Below, in pieces: positions 24,231-37,376 of a stretch of DNA of 64,000 nucleotides (the first letter of the stretch is position 1; each line of letters begins with the position of its first letter). This stretch comes from Atopsyche davidsoni (lineage: Eukaryota > Arthropoda > Insecta > Trichoptera > Hydrobiosidae), in the NCBI GenBank assembly GCA_022113835.1, contig JAILWY010000019.1, positions 4,240,001-4,304,000 on the forward strand, read 5' to 3'. The notes under the pieces are model-generated. The model was not told the origin of the DNA, did no database searches, and worked only from the letters and a program-made list of their open reading frames with translations. The position numbers were made by a program, and so were the translations under genes.

Positions 24231-27200
24231 TTGGCATTTTATTGTATTTCCGCTTTGTTTTGTTTCGATGGATCGGTGAGCGTCCCTGAGAATGGGGATA
24301 TCGAAACGTGACTAATCGATAGCATTTACATTGTAAAAATAAATTATTAAGAGGCTAAAAATCAGATTTAATGTGTAGAAGACATAGGCTATAAATGTTT
24401 ATTCTCACAATAATACTAATATTCTCACAAATGTCTTCATTACTAGAATAAAATTAAGTAAATATCAATGTATGATTAGAGATAAAAACTTTGTAACCTT
24501 GCAAAAAAATGTTTACATCTAAATGTTTTGTTATAGTGGTATTAAAATGGGGCTTTTTGTCATTTTTGCACAATGCGTGTCATTTGGGATCTAACATTGT
24601 GTTGATGCACGAAAGTAACAATCTTATTCTCATTTAAATAACACTGAAAACGGAGTGACACGCTCTTCGAAAACATCAATGTACGATAATCCACGATATT
24701 AAAAATAATGAATAACTTTTCAGATCAAATTCTGCCCAGAATGCTTTATTCGGCCTCGGCATTCACGATCTGCCAACACATGTTCTGAAAAGACGATGCT
24801 TACGTACCTCGGTGGTTGATGGCCACGTGGCTGGGAATCTGTTACTAATTTGAATGTCATTAGTACACTTAGTCAACAACTCCATTTGAATTAGCCCACG
24901 CGGAATGTGTTTTGCGTGATTTGATTATAAGACCGCAGTACTACGGGCGTAGTATTGTGTATTCCTGAAGTAACTGTCCTGTATGTATGGTATTGGATAG
25001 CTAACGAGTATCAAGTGTTTTGTTAGTATAATATCACTTTGTATCATAGTAAGTTTCTAGCTGCATACTTTTAATTACTCAATAAGCAAATACTAACGAG
25101 AGCTTTCAGGGGTCTTCTTAACGTGGTCTAAACAACCTAAAGTTTAAATGAATAACTGTTATTAATTAAATAAATTTCTTAAAATACAAAAATAATGTAA
25201 GTAAAATACAAATCCCTATAATCTAAAAAATACATCTTAATTTCCCATTTCCTATTACAAAAGCCATTAATCAAACGGTTTGAGCGACGCTATGAATAAA
25301 TAATTTTCGGTAAATATGCTGCGAACGTCGCTGGCTGGCGGGACTTCCTAGAAGGGATCAGACAATAACCAGCCAAAGAGAGTGAAGAATAACGAAGACT
25401 GGGGAGTTCAAAGCCGAACATCATATTTAGCAGCCGGATTCTCAGATGAGCCGTTGCTGTATCCACTGTACACACAATATATCCAATATGTATGGAAATA
25501 TTGATTGTGTTCGGAATTGCGTGATGTGTTTCCATGAATATATTATTATTATTTTCAATATGACATTTCTATTTTCGAAATAAAATTGCTTATTGCTGCT
25601 TTTACACTTTTCGATTTGACTTTGATCTATTGTAAATAAGAATGCGTTATTCTCTTTTAGAAAACCACGTCAAATTAAAGTGAAAAAATTGACCAAAACC
25701 AAGCAGTAGCCCGAAGAGCAATATTCCATATATAATTAATTATCAGAATAATGACCGATGACCATTACTATATTTTTAAAACGCCCGCTGGGGTCTGCTC
25801 TGAAACGAGAATTTTAATTATTATGTACAAGTATGAAAAATAATGCACTTAGTTATTATAGATTAGTGATAAAAATATGAAATTCCTAGGATTTTTCTAG
25901 CCGTTTTGTGTGTGGTACAATTACGATAAACATAACATGGTACGTCGTAATAGTAAATAATAAATAACGTAAAATGGTTCGAGTATCGAGCTCATAGGCG
26001 AAATGCTGATTGACAACATGAATTTAATACATATTGGCTAAATAAATGAAAAATACATTTTAAAGGCAATTTTTCAGCGCGTTTATTCTGATTTCATTAT
26101 TTAAGCGCAGTTTGTGGAGACTGAGGTTTGTAATTGTATTATAGATTCAGCATGATTATTATTTTGTATGCGTCGATATTATATACCAAGTGCTTAATTT
26201 AAATAATATGGTAATAAAATAGGACACAGTTATAATACACATTTACAAAGCAATTACTGGCATAAAAGTAAACGGTTCGATAGATCAATCAGTTATTCCG
26301 TTGCGTTATGGTAATAATTGTCTCTTGGGTAGAAGTGCCCCAGAGTGGAGAGCGACCGCTGCAGTCTCTCTGCCCTTCCGCTTCCGGCGGCAATTCTGAA
26401 GCGAGGCTGGGTGAGGGTTGGGTGAGGGTGGGGTGGAGACGGAGATAAAAAGAGCGTGGAGTGCCATTTTACACTCAAGCTTCACCATCCGTTTAACCGC
26501 AGTTAAAATATTTTAGATATAATTTACCAATAAATATGATTTTAAATTTTATGAGTACTAGGTAATATACGTGAACGTTAAACATTAATAATAAAAGAGA
26601 ACCATTCCACGAAGGAGAGTTCATCGATGAGATGAAAATAAAAAGAGCTACAGTTTTACAAAACCATTCCCCACTTATTAATTTTGAAAAAAAAAACCAG
26701 TTGTGCCGTGGGGATTGTAAGAATAGCGACCCCGCAAGTCCAATTTTCACCCAACCTGAGTGAAAAGTCTCCATTTTTGTAGCTGACTAGAGGTTTCTGG
26801 CCGTCTTAATTATTGCAGACTCACATTTTATCTTAAAACGGAATGTCCATTTTTTTAAATATGAATTAACATTATAATTTGCCCGTTATAACGGACAAAT
26901 ATTAATTTAAGAATCAGTATGGGGGTGAACAAGTTTTTTTTATCAATCCGAGTAATCGTATAAATATTTAAATTAAATATAAGGTAAAAATAAAGTGTCT
27001 CAGCGCACTGCTAACATAATAGTTGTACGATGTTTATAAATTAGTCCGTCGGCTATCGCACTGACACTTTGCTAAGTCGGATCACGCGCGTGTTACCCTG
27101 CTAGCGAAGGCGCTTACCGCTTGTCAAGTAAGTGCGAAAACAGAGTAGTTCGTGCCTACATAAAATCCTCTACGATGAATTTGTGAAATTGAAAAATCAA

Positions 27201-27954
27201 TTAGTTAAAAAAAATGAATAAAGTAGATGAAGAATCGTGCCGATTACTGTGATTCGTCACGTCGTGATTAATACATGAAAAACAAAGTTGAGAACACAAT
27301 CGTATTTGACATGAGCAAAATGTGATAATATAGGCTAAAAATCCAAAAAGGCGAAACCCGAAGATGTCTAGCTGCTCTCGCACTGCGATACGGGCAGTGC
27401 GGTGGGCTGTCGTCCCGCACACGGTCCTCGCGGAGGCCTACGGATTGTCATAAATGTTTATGAATATCGTAATAATTTGGCTCTGAAATATACGAAAAAA
27501 TACCGCTTAACCGCTGTGAATTTCTAAATGTGTAATTTTATTGTGCTTTATGAAAGGAAATGTCGACAAATTTAAATTTTTGGAATCTCTGCCAAATATT
27601 TCGTTCAATACAATACTGTCTCGACGACGCGTCAGAAAGAACATTATCATAAAGTTTATAACACTCAACCTATATTACAGTTTTGTATTGTAAAACTGAG
27701 GCAGACTCTTTTTTCATATTAAAAAAACATTCATTTAAATAAGGTTATAAATCGCAAACGCTTTCCGACAGCTGGAACCACGATTCCGAGAGCGAGACGA
27801 TATCCTCTTTTCGGGAGCTGAAATAAATTTATATACAATTGATTGGATGAAATAAGTAAAGCACGTCAAACAAGAACAAAGCTCTTTGAAAATACTACGA
27901 TAAAACCCTAGGAACAAATTTACTTAAAAAAGGATGTTCAAATATTGGATCGGG

Positions 27955-28140
27955 GACTAACGACGCGCGGCCGGGGGACCAGAGGTAAAGGATTACGGAC
28001 TATTAGATTACCAGGGACGGGTGTACGGGGACGAGCTCACCGACTTGGCCTCTCACTACTGTAGTAGCATGCCCTAATGAGGTGCGAGGAGGGCGGCGAC
28101 TGGAGGTGCGGCGAGCGACCGGAGAGCCGCAACACCGCTA
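27955..28140. other. CpG-rich block, possible regulatory element
   Basis: A GC-rich segment with repeated GGCGGCGA, GGTGCGGCGA and similar motifs at 28085-28130. No continuous frame of note. Compositionally distinct from its neighbours; function unknown. Confidence 0.25.
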
Positions 28141-31100
28141 TCATTCAATTCAAACACAACAGCTCACCTATGTATACTAATTGAGAATATTCAAACAATA
28201 AATATTTTTATTAAATTTTAAATAAAATGATAATCCTTATGTTACAACGGCATAATTTAAAATAATTATATTCAAATTAAAAAAAAAAAACCCATTTGAA
28301 AAAAGTAAAAATCTCCATTTTCCTAACATGACAAAATATAATTCGAATTTTTCCGCAAATCCCGGCGTACGAGTAACATATCACGAGGCGGCGGCAGCGT
28401 CCCCATTCATACTCTTAATCTGTCATAGCTTTGGAAACTCTTTGACTTTGTACCATCTAAAGCTGAACAGAAGGATACCAGTGTTATATACTGGCAGTTG
28501 TCTGACTACTGAATCTATAGTCGCTAGCAGAGATATTCTAATATACTGCTGGTAATCATTGAATTAGATCAGGCTTGCTTTTAATACATAAGGTAAAAGA
28601 AATGCGAATTTATTTAATGCATCTAAGTTGCCAGATCTATAAACGACTTTAAAAATATATTAAATTACTGACAACACAATTTTAAGCTTGATATATGTAT
28701 AAAGCTAAAATATTAAATAACGTAACATCGAAAAATGAAAGAATCTAATTATAAGATCTATTTCGGGGGATCCTGAAAAACCAAAGACTGAAAGTATAAA
28801 GTGAAATGTACTAAATTCAGAAACGGCTACAAAATGGAGTCGACACTTTTTTATCTGCACTATTCACAGGAATAGAAACATAGAATGAAAGGCGAGATAA
28901 GAAGATAGATGAGGCCCAGCCCTCCGGGGACCCACCTGATGCCGAGCACTCTGAACGGAACAACGATTTACATATTCCGGTTTAAATTTAAAATAGATCG
29001 AGATACTTCTGATGCTTCAATGTAAAATGAAAAACCAGAGTTTATGTTATTATACTGATAAATTAATAGAATTACAAGTACATAGATTGTGTTGTTAAGT
29101 ATGAGAAAAAACAAAGTCGTTATAGTCTGAACGTTTCAAAAACAACAACTGAAACTACATTAAGTCATAAATATTAATGATAACACTAAAATTAATAACA
29201 ATTAAGGTTGCAAATACAAATATTAATGATAACATTAAGAAATTGATAACGATTTGATCAACTGAACGGGCAAAAAACATCAATGTTTCCAAAAGGCGTA
29301 AGTAAAAGCTTATTCATAGAAACCTCTTCAAGTTTCGCAGTCTCTGTGCGGCCAATCAATATGCCTTTTATGTGTTTCCCCTACCGCCCTCCTCCGGTAA
29401 ACCGCGAACCAATCTTCGGCGGAAGCAGAAGACTGGCGATGGAAATCGAGCAATATCCGGCTAGACTAGTAAAAACAAAAAGTATGAATAGAAAGCCAAA
29501 ACGGTTTTGATCCCATATGGAAGTTATTAGAAAATTAATGGATGGCATTTATCCATATTTTATCGACTGCAGTTAATAAACTGTTGGTGCAAACAAGTTC
29601 AATAAATATAAATGCACCATGAATTTTAAAGTAATCGGTTGAACTTTGAAACATCCAAAGGATTATAGGATATTATAGTTATTGGACATAAATAAATATA
29701 TAATATACAATAATTACATGTTTAGTCCCGCAGAATTAATAGTCAGCCCTTTTTTCGGCGTGTAAATATATTAATTACATACTACGTAAAAATAGTAGAA
29801 GACTTAATATCAATATTTTTGAGACCATAACAGGAGAAGGGAAAAATTATTATTATTAACTGTAGATTCGATCTAAGCCTACAAAGGCTGAAATGTAAAT
29901 TGGCGTGGTACTACTCAAAAGAGCTTTTGATTTCCACCTCAATTTACACCTCACATACAAGTTTGTGTTCGTAGATACATTCATATAAACAAAATGCTAT
30001 AAGCTGTAACAGGATAATTAATTTTTGATAATAAAAAAGAAACAATCAAGCAGAATCGAGAACAATATTTCGACGACAAATATCAAGGGTGTTTTTTTGA
30101 TAGTGTGTTTACTCCACGAAAATAGAAACGACAACGCTACCTTCATTCGCCTATTATTTCTAGTTTTTTTTTATTATTTGTTATTTTCGGGACAATAAAC
30201 AAAAATATTGTTCAGGGGAGTCAGCTACTATTTCCTTCCCCTAGTTTGAAACATTTCTTAAGAGCGGTCGAGGAACTTCATTAAAAGTTGGCGGGGGTTG
30301 TTTTAATGTCCCTTGAAACCGTATTCTTCGGTTATTCGCTCGTCTATAGGGTGCCTTCTCTGGCTTTTTTGGTATTTTAAAGGATCACTAAATGGAACAA
30401 GAACGAAAGCGGCTGTTCTTGTAAAGATGCTTTTTTAATGAAAGGCTTTTAATGGAAAATGGATGTGCTTCGGATTTGAGTGATTCTCAGAATATCAAAA
30501 AAGTTTAATTCAATTATAGATATTTTTTTTACAATTTTGAATTAAGGAAAATAAATTTCAATCAGCGTTTCAGTTGCAAGAGATATAATATGGAATATTT
30601 TATACTCTTAGACATATTTTAACGTTTTGAAAAGTATTAAACTTAACCTAAATTATTAATGGCGATAATTTTAAGGATGCAATGATTTTTTATAAGAAAA
30701 TGTTTTATATGACGGAAAACTTGCGTTTCTGGATGTAACGAAGATGCTCATTAAAAAGAAAACGAAATAAATAAAAAACAGTAAAGAGCTTTGGGCATCA
30801 CAGGCGGAATACTAAGCAAGAAAACCACTTTCGATGGTAAACAATCGGCCTTCTTAAAAGTACTTGCTACACCATCAGCAAAATTAAAAAGACTCAAACG
30901 GCAGTAAGTTTCGATTTGTAAATGGCTGCATATTTCACAACGGTATACTGAATTATATAACCACAAAGAAAATTCGCGGTAGGCCGTAGCTTTATTCTTA
31001 ATTATCAAAAGCTTTTGCTCAAGTGATATTTAATAGAATAAATAATTAATAAGCATTTATCCGAGCACTCAATACGCTATCAGAGCAGTGAAGGTTTCCC

Positions 31101-31164
31101 AGAAGAGAGTGAAACAACCAGCCGTGCGGGGCGTATTATGAAGAATAAGCACGTCTTGAAGCGT

Positions 31165-31345
31165 TAAGTGTTTACGGGCTGCTCGGGAGCGCGGCCGCCG
31201 GCGCGGAGGGCGCGGGCGGAGGGCGCGGGCGGAGGGCGTGGGCGGAGGGCGCGGGCGGCCGGCGCGGCTGGGGCGGCGCGGCGCGATAGGGCACGAGTGG
31301 CGCCGTGCCGCTCCGCAGATTAGCCGGCGCCACACCCCGCGGTAC
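31165..31345. other. GC-rich island containing a 13-bp minisatellite
   Basis: The most GC-rich segment of the window, very dense in CpG. It contains four tandem 13-bp units (separate entry). An 88-codon minus-strand frame crosses it but is mostly Arg/Pro/Ala produced by the repeat. A promoter or CpG island is possible, but no TATA box or initiator placement supports a particular start. Confidence 0.4.
31205..31256 (+). repeat. 13-bp G-rich minisatellite, four units
   Basis: Units GGAGGGCGCGGGC at 31205-31217 and 31218-31230, GGAGGGCGTGGGC at 31231-31243, and GGAGGGCGCGGGC at 31244-31256. Each has two GGG runs, so the array can in principle form G-quadruplexes on the plus strand. Confidence 0.95.
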
Positions 31346-34053
31346 AGCTAACCTGGACGAATGGTGCCAAGAATGAAGTTGTTCTGTTTAATCTGTCATG
31401 TGCTACTTCCTCACTTCCGTGTTAACCATTAAACCTTGAGTGGAATTAAGGCACCATTTTACTTTATGTAGCATAAATTTACTTTCAAATTTAAATTTGA
31501 CAACGATAAAAATCACCGATGAGTTGATCATGTAATCTCAGATAAATATTTTTGACAATAAACACAGAAAATATGGGCAGTAAAAATATACCAATAATAT
31601 TTTTTAACAACCACCCGACCCCCTCTCTTAAAAATTTGCTGAAATATTTTGTCGAATTGAAGAGTGTACACACTTACAACGCGGACCAAATTTCCATTTC
31701 GTAGGAGAAATCGGGGAGGAAAAATGGAGCTCACAAGACGGCCGGGTGGTTGCGAAGATAAGATGGTGGGGCTTAGATGAGAGGGAATTTGATAGAGCAT
31801 TTATGCACCTACTTACTAACCAGCATAATGGGAGATGTGGACACTACCCACTAGAAATACACAATACGTCTATAATTTTTTTTTTATTCAATAAATGAAA
31901 ATACATATCAATAAAATACTTTAATGACCATTCTTTATTAAAAATAGGAAAAAAAAACGTAAATGGTTTAAAGATTTTAGAAATTATTGACATTGTTTTT
32001 ATACTTTTCTACAGCAACTACGACTATATAATAATACTTAATATTAAATAAAATTATATATGACCTTTGCAATTAACTTGGAAATATAAATTTATTCTTG
32101 ATACACATTTTCTCACTGCTACGAGAAGTTTTAAATTTCAGTCAGAAATGAATGCAACAGAACCACAAACCCTAAAATTATAAAATATTCAACGGCTGAG
32201 ATATAACGTAAAACTGTGAACTATTGGTTAACTATCAATCTTCTTACACCCAATGCGCCGAAAAATCCTTTAATTAATTTAAAACCCACACTAAATTTAC
32301 TGTGGCCTTTAAAATGAATAAATCTTCATACATTGAGCTACAAAAGTAATATATACGTTAAAAGTTTAAAATAAAAAAAATAAATTAAAAAAACATGTGT
32401 TAAAACTGTGGTTAAAATATTCGCCTATATAAAAACGATATAATTTTTATATATGTCGACGTGGTGTAATGGCATTTGCCAAATATTCAAATTTAAAAGT
32501 TTCGTTTTGAACCGGCTCGGCTTTCGCTTCAAGATACGTACACGCCATCTTGAATAAACAGCCTGTTGAAATGCTTAGGATATTATGCCCAACGAAAAAA
32601 TTTTTTCTAAGGAATGACGTATGAAAATACAAGGTAATGTCATAATAATAATTTATGACAGTCCCTGATTTGCTAAGAATCGGAAGTGTTAACGCGATCA
32701 GGAAGAATAAATAACAATGTGCAATGCTTGGTGCCGAAAATAATTAAAATATGAATTCACGCAATGAAAATATACTCGAATCTATTATAACAAACACGAG
32801 ATACAATGTACATTTGTGTACATAATGTAATAAATATTATACCTAATTATACGGGTATAAATACGGTTCACCACATATAAAATGAGTGAAGGCATTTTCA
32901 TAGTTGTTTGATGTAGGTATTTTTTATTACTACAATTCATTTACACGATAATTTAATAACACAAATGCTATTCTAATGACCCAATATCTATAATAAAAAA
33001 TGGTACGGGTGTAGTATTTGATCATTCAATAAAATAAAAGCAACTAAATGAAATTATCACGAAGAAATACCAATTTGGTAAACTTCACGTATAATTTCAA
33101 TTGACTATTTCGGCGTTCTTATTTATATAAAAATATACTGTACAACGATTTTAAACATAAGTTGGAAGATATACCGCTGGCTTAGGGCCGGAGTACAAAA
33201 AGTTTGTTCGCATTACAGCGCATATACATACGCTCTCGGGTTCTAATAACGCAGTAAGGCATGTACGTAAATTATTTATCTTGTTTCAAAATTGGATAAA
33301 TTCCGCAAGAAGATTAATTCGCCATTATTTACTTGGGATTAAAATACCATACGATGGGTACCCCGGAACTTTGTTATGTTCAGAGTGGAACTGGCGGGAG
33401 CTTATAAGGTGATAAAGGTGGAAGTGGGGCAGCTAAAAGCCATACCCGTAGGCATTCCAATACAAATGTTTATTCGATTCCAAAAGCTGCGACGCAAGGC
33501 GGCGACGGTCGGCGAGCAGCGAGAAAAGGACCGTAGTAACTGCTATCCGTCACACTACACGTCAGCCGAACAGCCATTCAACAATCATCATAACTCACAA
33601 ACGAACGGTAGGTTTCCGATTACATACACACATTTCGCTAAATTATATGTGTTTTAAATGGCACGGCTTGTTTTAACAATACGAAATATTAAAAGATTCA
33701 GAAACACCGCACGGTATCAAATATAGCACTTCATCTTTTCGTTTTGCAATCCATGTTCGTTGAGCAAATCACGTTATATTTATATCGCACCGCAAGGAAA
33801 GCCGGGACTAATCGAGGCGAGGAGCGACACAACGGCGTGTTCGCACATACTGAACACCGCACTACACGAGCCGCACAGGATAATGAATCGCGACAGACGG
33901 AACATGTTAAGGTAAACATTCAGCGGGAAAAAAAATATAGTATTCGACGATATATAATGATTTATATTTTACATATCACATTCAAATATATATATATATA
34001 TATTTTAAAAAAACCCAATAAAATACTTATAAAATTAAAATCGACTAAAATGA
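31346..34053. other. Gene-free stretch with unrecognised open frames
   Basis: The frames at 33376-33657 (93 codons, plus) and 33744-34274 (176 codons, plus) are the longest non-repeat frames in this part. The second includes a Tyr/Ile run from a TA repeat at about 33987 and an Arg-rich end from GC-rich DNA, so it is probably chance. The first has a mixed composition but no domain that I can name. The rest is AT-rich and empty. Confidence 0.4.
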
Positions 34054-34066
34054 AGGTCATAGGTCG
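34054..34066 (+). promoter_or_regulatory. DR1 nuclear-receptor-like motif
   Basis: AGGTCA-T-AGGTCG is a direct repeat of half-sites with a 1-bp spacer, followed at once by another GGTCA (34066-34070). DR1 sites are typical of HNF4 and USP/RXR partners. It sits at the edge of a CpG-rich block (34040-34240). Candidate only. Confidence 0.25.
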
Positions 34067-34381
34067 GTCACGTAGCAAGCTGGTGGGGGGAGTCAAAGTA
34101 ACTCAATGGAGGGAAAGTCTAACTACGTCAAAGAGCCGCCGACGCTGCGTGCCAGTCCGAGGACGACACGTGCGCAGGCCTCCCCGGGCCGGGCGCGGGG
34201 CGACGCAGGCACAGCAACCAGCGACGACTCTCAGAAGAAACGACCCTGGATATATCAAATATTTAAAAAGATAGCCTAAGAGTAACTATATATATATAGT
34301 ATATTTGTGTTTCGTTTTTTATATCTGTACGTGTGTGTGAGCTACCGATAATGATGTCTACATTCTGTAGAAAACAGACAG

Positions 34382-34421
34382 AGTCGATATCTAGTGTACT
34401 ATAGTACACTAGATATCGACT
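34382..34421. repeat. Perfect 40-bp palindrome
   Basis: The sequence is its own reverse complement over 40 bp, centred between 34401 and 34402, with no spacer. The half-site reads AGTCGATATCTAGTGTACTA. Imperfect symmetry continues outwards (TCTACAGAATGTAG-like on the left against TCTACTTTTAGATTGTA on the right). It can form a cruciform. Its origin is unknown; a collapsed inverted duplication or a foldback element is possible. Confidence 0.95.
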
Positions 34422-34422
34422 T

Positions 34423-35351
34423 TTATATCTACTTTTAGATTGTAATGTAATAAGTAGGCATAAAAAAGAAACGTCAACCAATTTAAACTCTCCCTGTAGA
34501 ATATCTTAACGGCCTATAAAAGCAAAGTGTCAGAAGATCTCTTGAACGTAGTGTCCCTTTTGAAGCTGCAATAGCGGGAGGACCGCTAAATATACCCACC
34601 GCAAACCCACACATAAATTTCAATCGTCCGCCACTCCGCAGCATATCGAAATTACTGGGGCGCGCAATTCAAATTTTAATATTTAACAGGTAATATACGA
34701 CTTCAAGAAACATCAAGACCAACAATGAGAATCAAGTGGGTGTTGTTTGATTTCTATAACAAAATGCGAATATTATTTAATTGGTGAGTATATTTGCTAT
34801 CGGATATCTCCAAATCAATGATTAGAAAAAACATATTATCCGAACAATCCTTTGTTAAAATATATTAAATGAAAGTAGCTAAAATAGTTTATCTTAACCA
34901 ACAAAATAAACCGAAGAACAATTAAAACGTTATATGCAATGATTCATGTTGAAGAAAAAATTTTACACTCAGCAGGTTTGAAACAACTGGCGTAATCGAT
35001 ATAGTATATAAAGAAGACATAAAAGTATTTTGCGGCACTACTCATGCCAGAGGCCCAAAATAAAATCTTACAAAAATACGGGGAAGCCAGTGAATGTAAC
35101 ATATTCCCACAGAGCTCAAACAACATGAACAGCAGACAAGATCGGCATCTATTGTTTGCTGCCAATGGACACGGGCGCGATCAATGATGCACCTCCAATA
35201 AAACCGGACATCACTCCCAAAGTGTACGGAAAACACACATACAGTATGGAATTCCATTTAATATTTCCCGTAAAATGGTACGTCAGCGTTCGGGCGAAAT
35301 CAAAAGCTCCATTGCTGTGCAGCCGTCTGCGGGGGACATGCCGCGCCCTAC

Positions 35352-35354
<3 letters not shown>
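34423..35354. other. Gene-free stretch
   Basis: Short minus-strand frames (71-73 codons) at 34944-35257 have no motif. Nothing else is recognised before the TA array. Confidence 0.5.
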
Positions 35355-35437
<83 letters not shown>

Positions 35438-35631
35438 GTATATATATATACGTATATATATATACGTATATATATATATACGTATATATATATATACGTA
35501 TATATATATATATACGTATATATATATATATATATATATATATACGTATATATACGTATATATATATATATATATATATACGTATATATACGTATATATA
35601 TATATATATATATATATATACGTATATATAC

Positions 35632-35688
<57 letters not shown>

Positions 35689-35718
35689 TATATATATAGA
35701 TGTATATGTATATATATA
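35355..35718. repeat. (TA)n array with patterned CG interruptions
   Basis: About 360 bp of alternating T and A is interrupted by twelve TACGTA units with C at 35437, 35451, 35465, 35481, 35497, 35515, 35545, 35555, 35581, 35591, 35621 and 35631. Spacing runs 14, 14, 16, 16, 18, then alternates between 10 and 26-30, so the right half is a higher-order repeat of CG pairs. It ends with TAGATATATATAGATGTATATG variants. Frames of up to 212 codons over it on both strands are Tyr/Ile/Arg/Val artefacts. Confidence 0.95.
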
Positions 35719-37330
35719 ATTTATATACCATACCTTATCATAAATTACACCACACCATATATTATGAAATCCATATCGTGTATACACTTAGGTTTAGCGG
35801 TCCATAAGTATGTGCTAAAAGGAAACATTCGTCGAGAACGTCTCTATTGAAGGACTTATACATAATACGGCGTAGTTAAGTTGGATCGCCACAGCTTTGT
35901 TAGTAGCGGCGGGCTTACACGGAAAGGGCGTATGAAAGCACAGTTTCACACATAAGAACGGGTCACCGCGTCCGAATAACCTCACGAGTTATGGGAGTTT
36001 TATATGGTACGTCCAAACTGCATACCATGCAATCATTGAGAACTGAGCAAATGGATTTTGTGATATAAAAAACCACTATCTAAGAAGATAATTCAAAAGC
36101 GCTACTTTTATCACATCTCTTATATGATTATTGAAAAATGAAATGTCGAAAGTTTTTTTTTTATTGTTATCTTTTGACCATTTTGATTTCAGAATCACTT
36201 TCGATACAATATATTTTTTATTGAATAATATATTTAAGTTAAAATAGGCAAAAATCAAGCCAACAATCACCTAACTACAAAGTAATTGCAAGGATATACA
36301 ATCACTGAGATGAAATTATTTTTACTCATCCACTAAGTGTTTGATAAATACTTTATTTAATCTCCGTGACAGTTCGTTATTTGAAATGAACAGCAACAGA
36401 TAAAAGATGCTGATTACGGACGGAAATCTGTTTGTTAAACAAGAGATAAAGGGATGTTTTAGAGTAAATTTAAATAGATTTTATTGTGTTGATTATACGG
36501 GACTTTTCAATTAGTTGTTTGATAGCTTTGGCTCGCAAAAGGGAACTTGCCTCGGTGGGATGAGATTCAAAAGCGTCCCTCCGAGATAGACAGTTGGCAT
36601 AACGTCTAATTAAATTCGAAGAGGTTTAATTTCAGAGCTAATACAGCCATCATTCACGCATCACACGACTTTCGAGCACCTCTTCTATTAATTCTACCAA
36701 ATATAAATGTTGTTATACGATATTTTACCGTAAACTGGATAGATCTAACCATACATTCAATATGTACTGTAACGGGTCGCGTCTATAATTAAAATGCGTA
36801 TTTATATAAACATTAGTTATTTACGTATACAGAGTATTTATTTATCACATATTTATATTAACAATCTAAATATGGAGTAATGACCTTAGCCATATGACGG
36901 CCGTTCAAATACTGGGGCTATTCGATGCTTTTACAACAGTTGACAGTCCGCTTGCATCGATACTCATTTGTCTTCCAGCGTTCTGTAGTTTCGTTTTTCA
37001 AACTTACTGCTAGACCGTAACAATACTTATATGATTATATTCGAGTATCATACTTTTTCAGATAGTTTTCCTCACAATTAGATATCCCGATATAACCATA
37101 TGATAAATATAAGGTATTCTTCAATTTTTACGCTAATTTTCCATTCAAATTGTAGCATTATATGAACGTGCTATACAAGTCACAACTTATCGGTTGATTG
37201 TATTGAACCATTTATAGAGGTAGTAGCAATACGAAATATAAAACAGGTAGCAAAGGCACGCTCAAGGATCGCAATGCTAAGAACTACCTATCGAATAGTA
37301 GGCTCCAGTGGAACACCTGTTGGTGTGTCA

Positions 37331-37334
<4 letters not shown>
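35719..37334. other. Gene-free stretch
   Basis: No recognisable coding sequence. A moderately GC segment at about 36520-36680 has mixed composition and could be a conserved non-coding element, but the sequence alone does not show it. Confidence 0.5.
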
Positions 37335-37371
<37 letters not shown>

Positions 37372-37376
37372 TTTTT
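37335..37376. repeat. (TA)n followed by poly-T
   Basis: A TA dinucleotide run of about 28 bp is directly followed by 14 T residues. Confidence 0.9.

Larger units (their letters stand above)
22641..31164. other. Gene-free stretch with scattered CpG-rich blocks
   Basis: No frame shows a known domain. CpG-rich blocks stand out at about 22900-23050, 23990-24230, 26330-26460 and 27955-28140. The 96-codon minus-strand frame at 23947-24237 lies in one of these blocks and reads as Arg/Pro/Ser-rich, which is what GC-rich DNA gives by chance. An AATATTAATGATAACA unit occurs twice at about 29170 and 29218. I see no tRNA, snRNA or miRNA that I can name. Confidence 0.5.

Noticed and set aside
23947..24237. 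96-codon minus-strand frame in a CpG-rich block
   Set aside because: No motif or splice context; GC-rich DNA has few stop codons, so an open frame of this length is expected.
31069..31335. Arg/Pro-rich 88-codon frame
   Set aside because: Produced by the 13-bp G-rich minisatellite read on the minus strand.
33744..34274. 176-codon plus-strand frame
   Set aside because: It combines a TA-repeat stretch with an Arg-rich translation of GC-rich DNA, has no domain and no consistent composition, and looks like chance.
35149..35850. Long open frames of 125-212 codons on both strands
   Set aside because: They consist of Tyr/Ile/Val/Arg runs read from the TA/CG array and exist in several frames at once.
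37200..37240. GAGGTAGTAG resembling the let-7 5' end
   Set aside because: The match ends after ten bases and no hairpin precursor is present.
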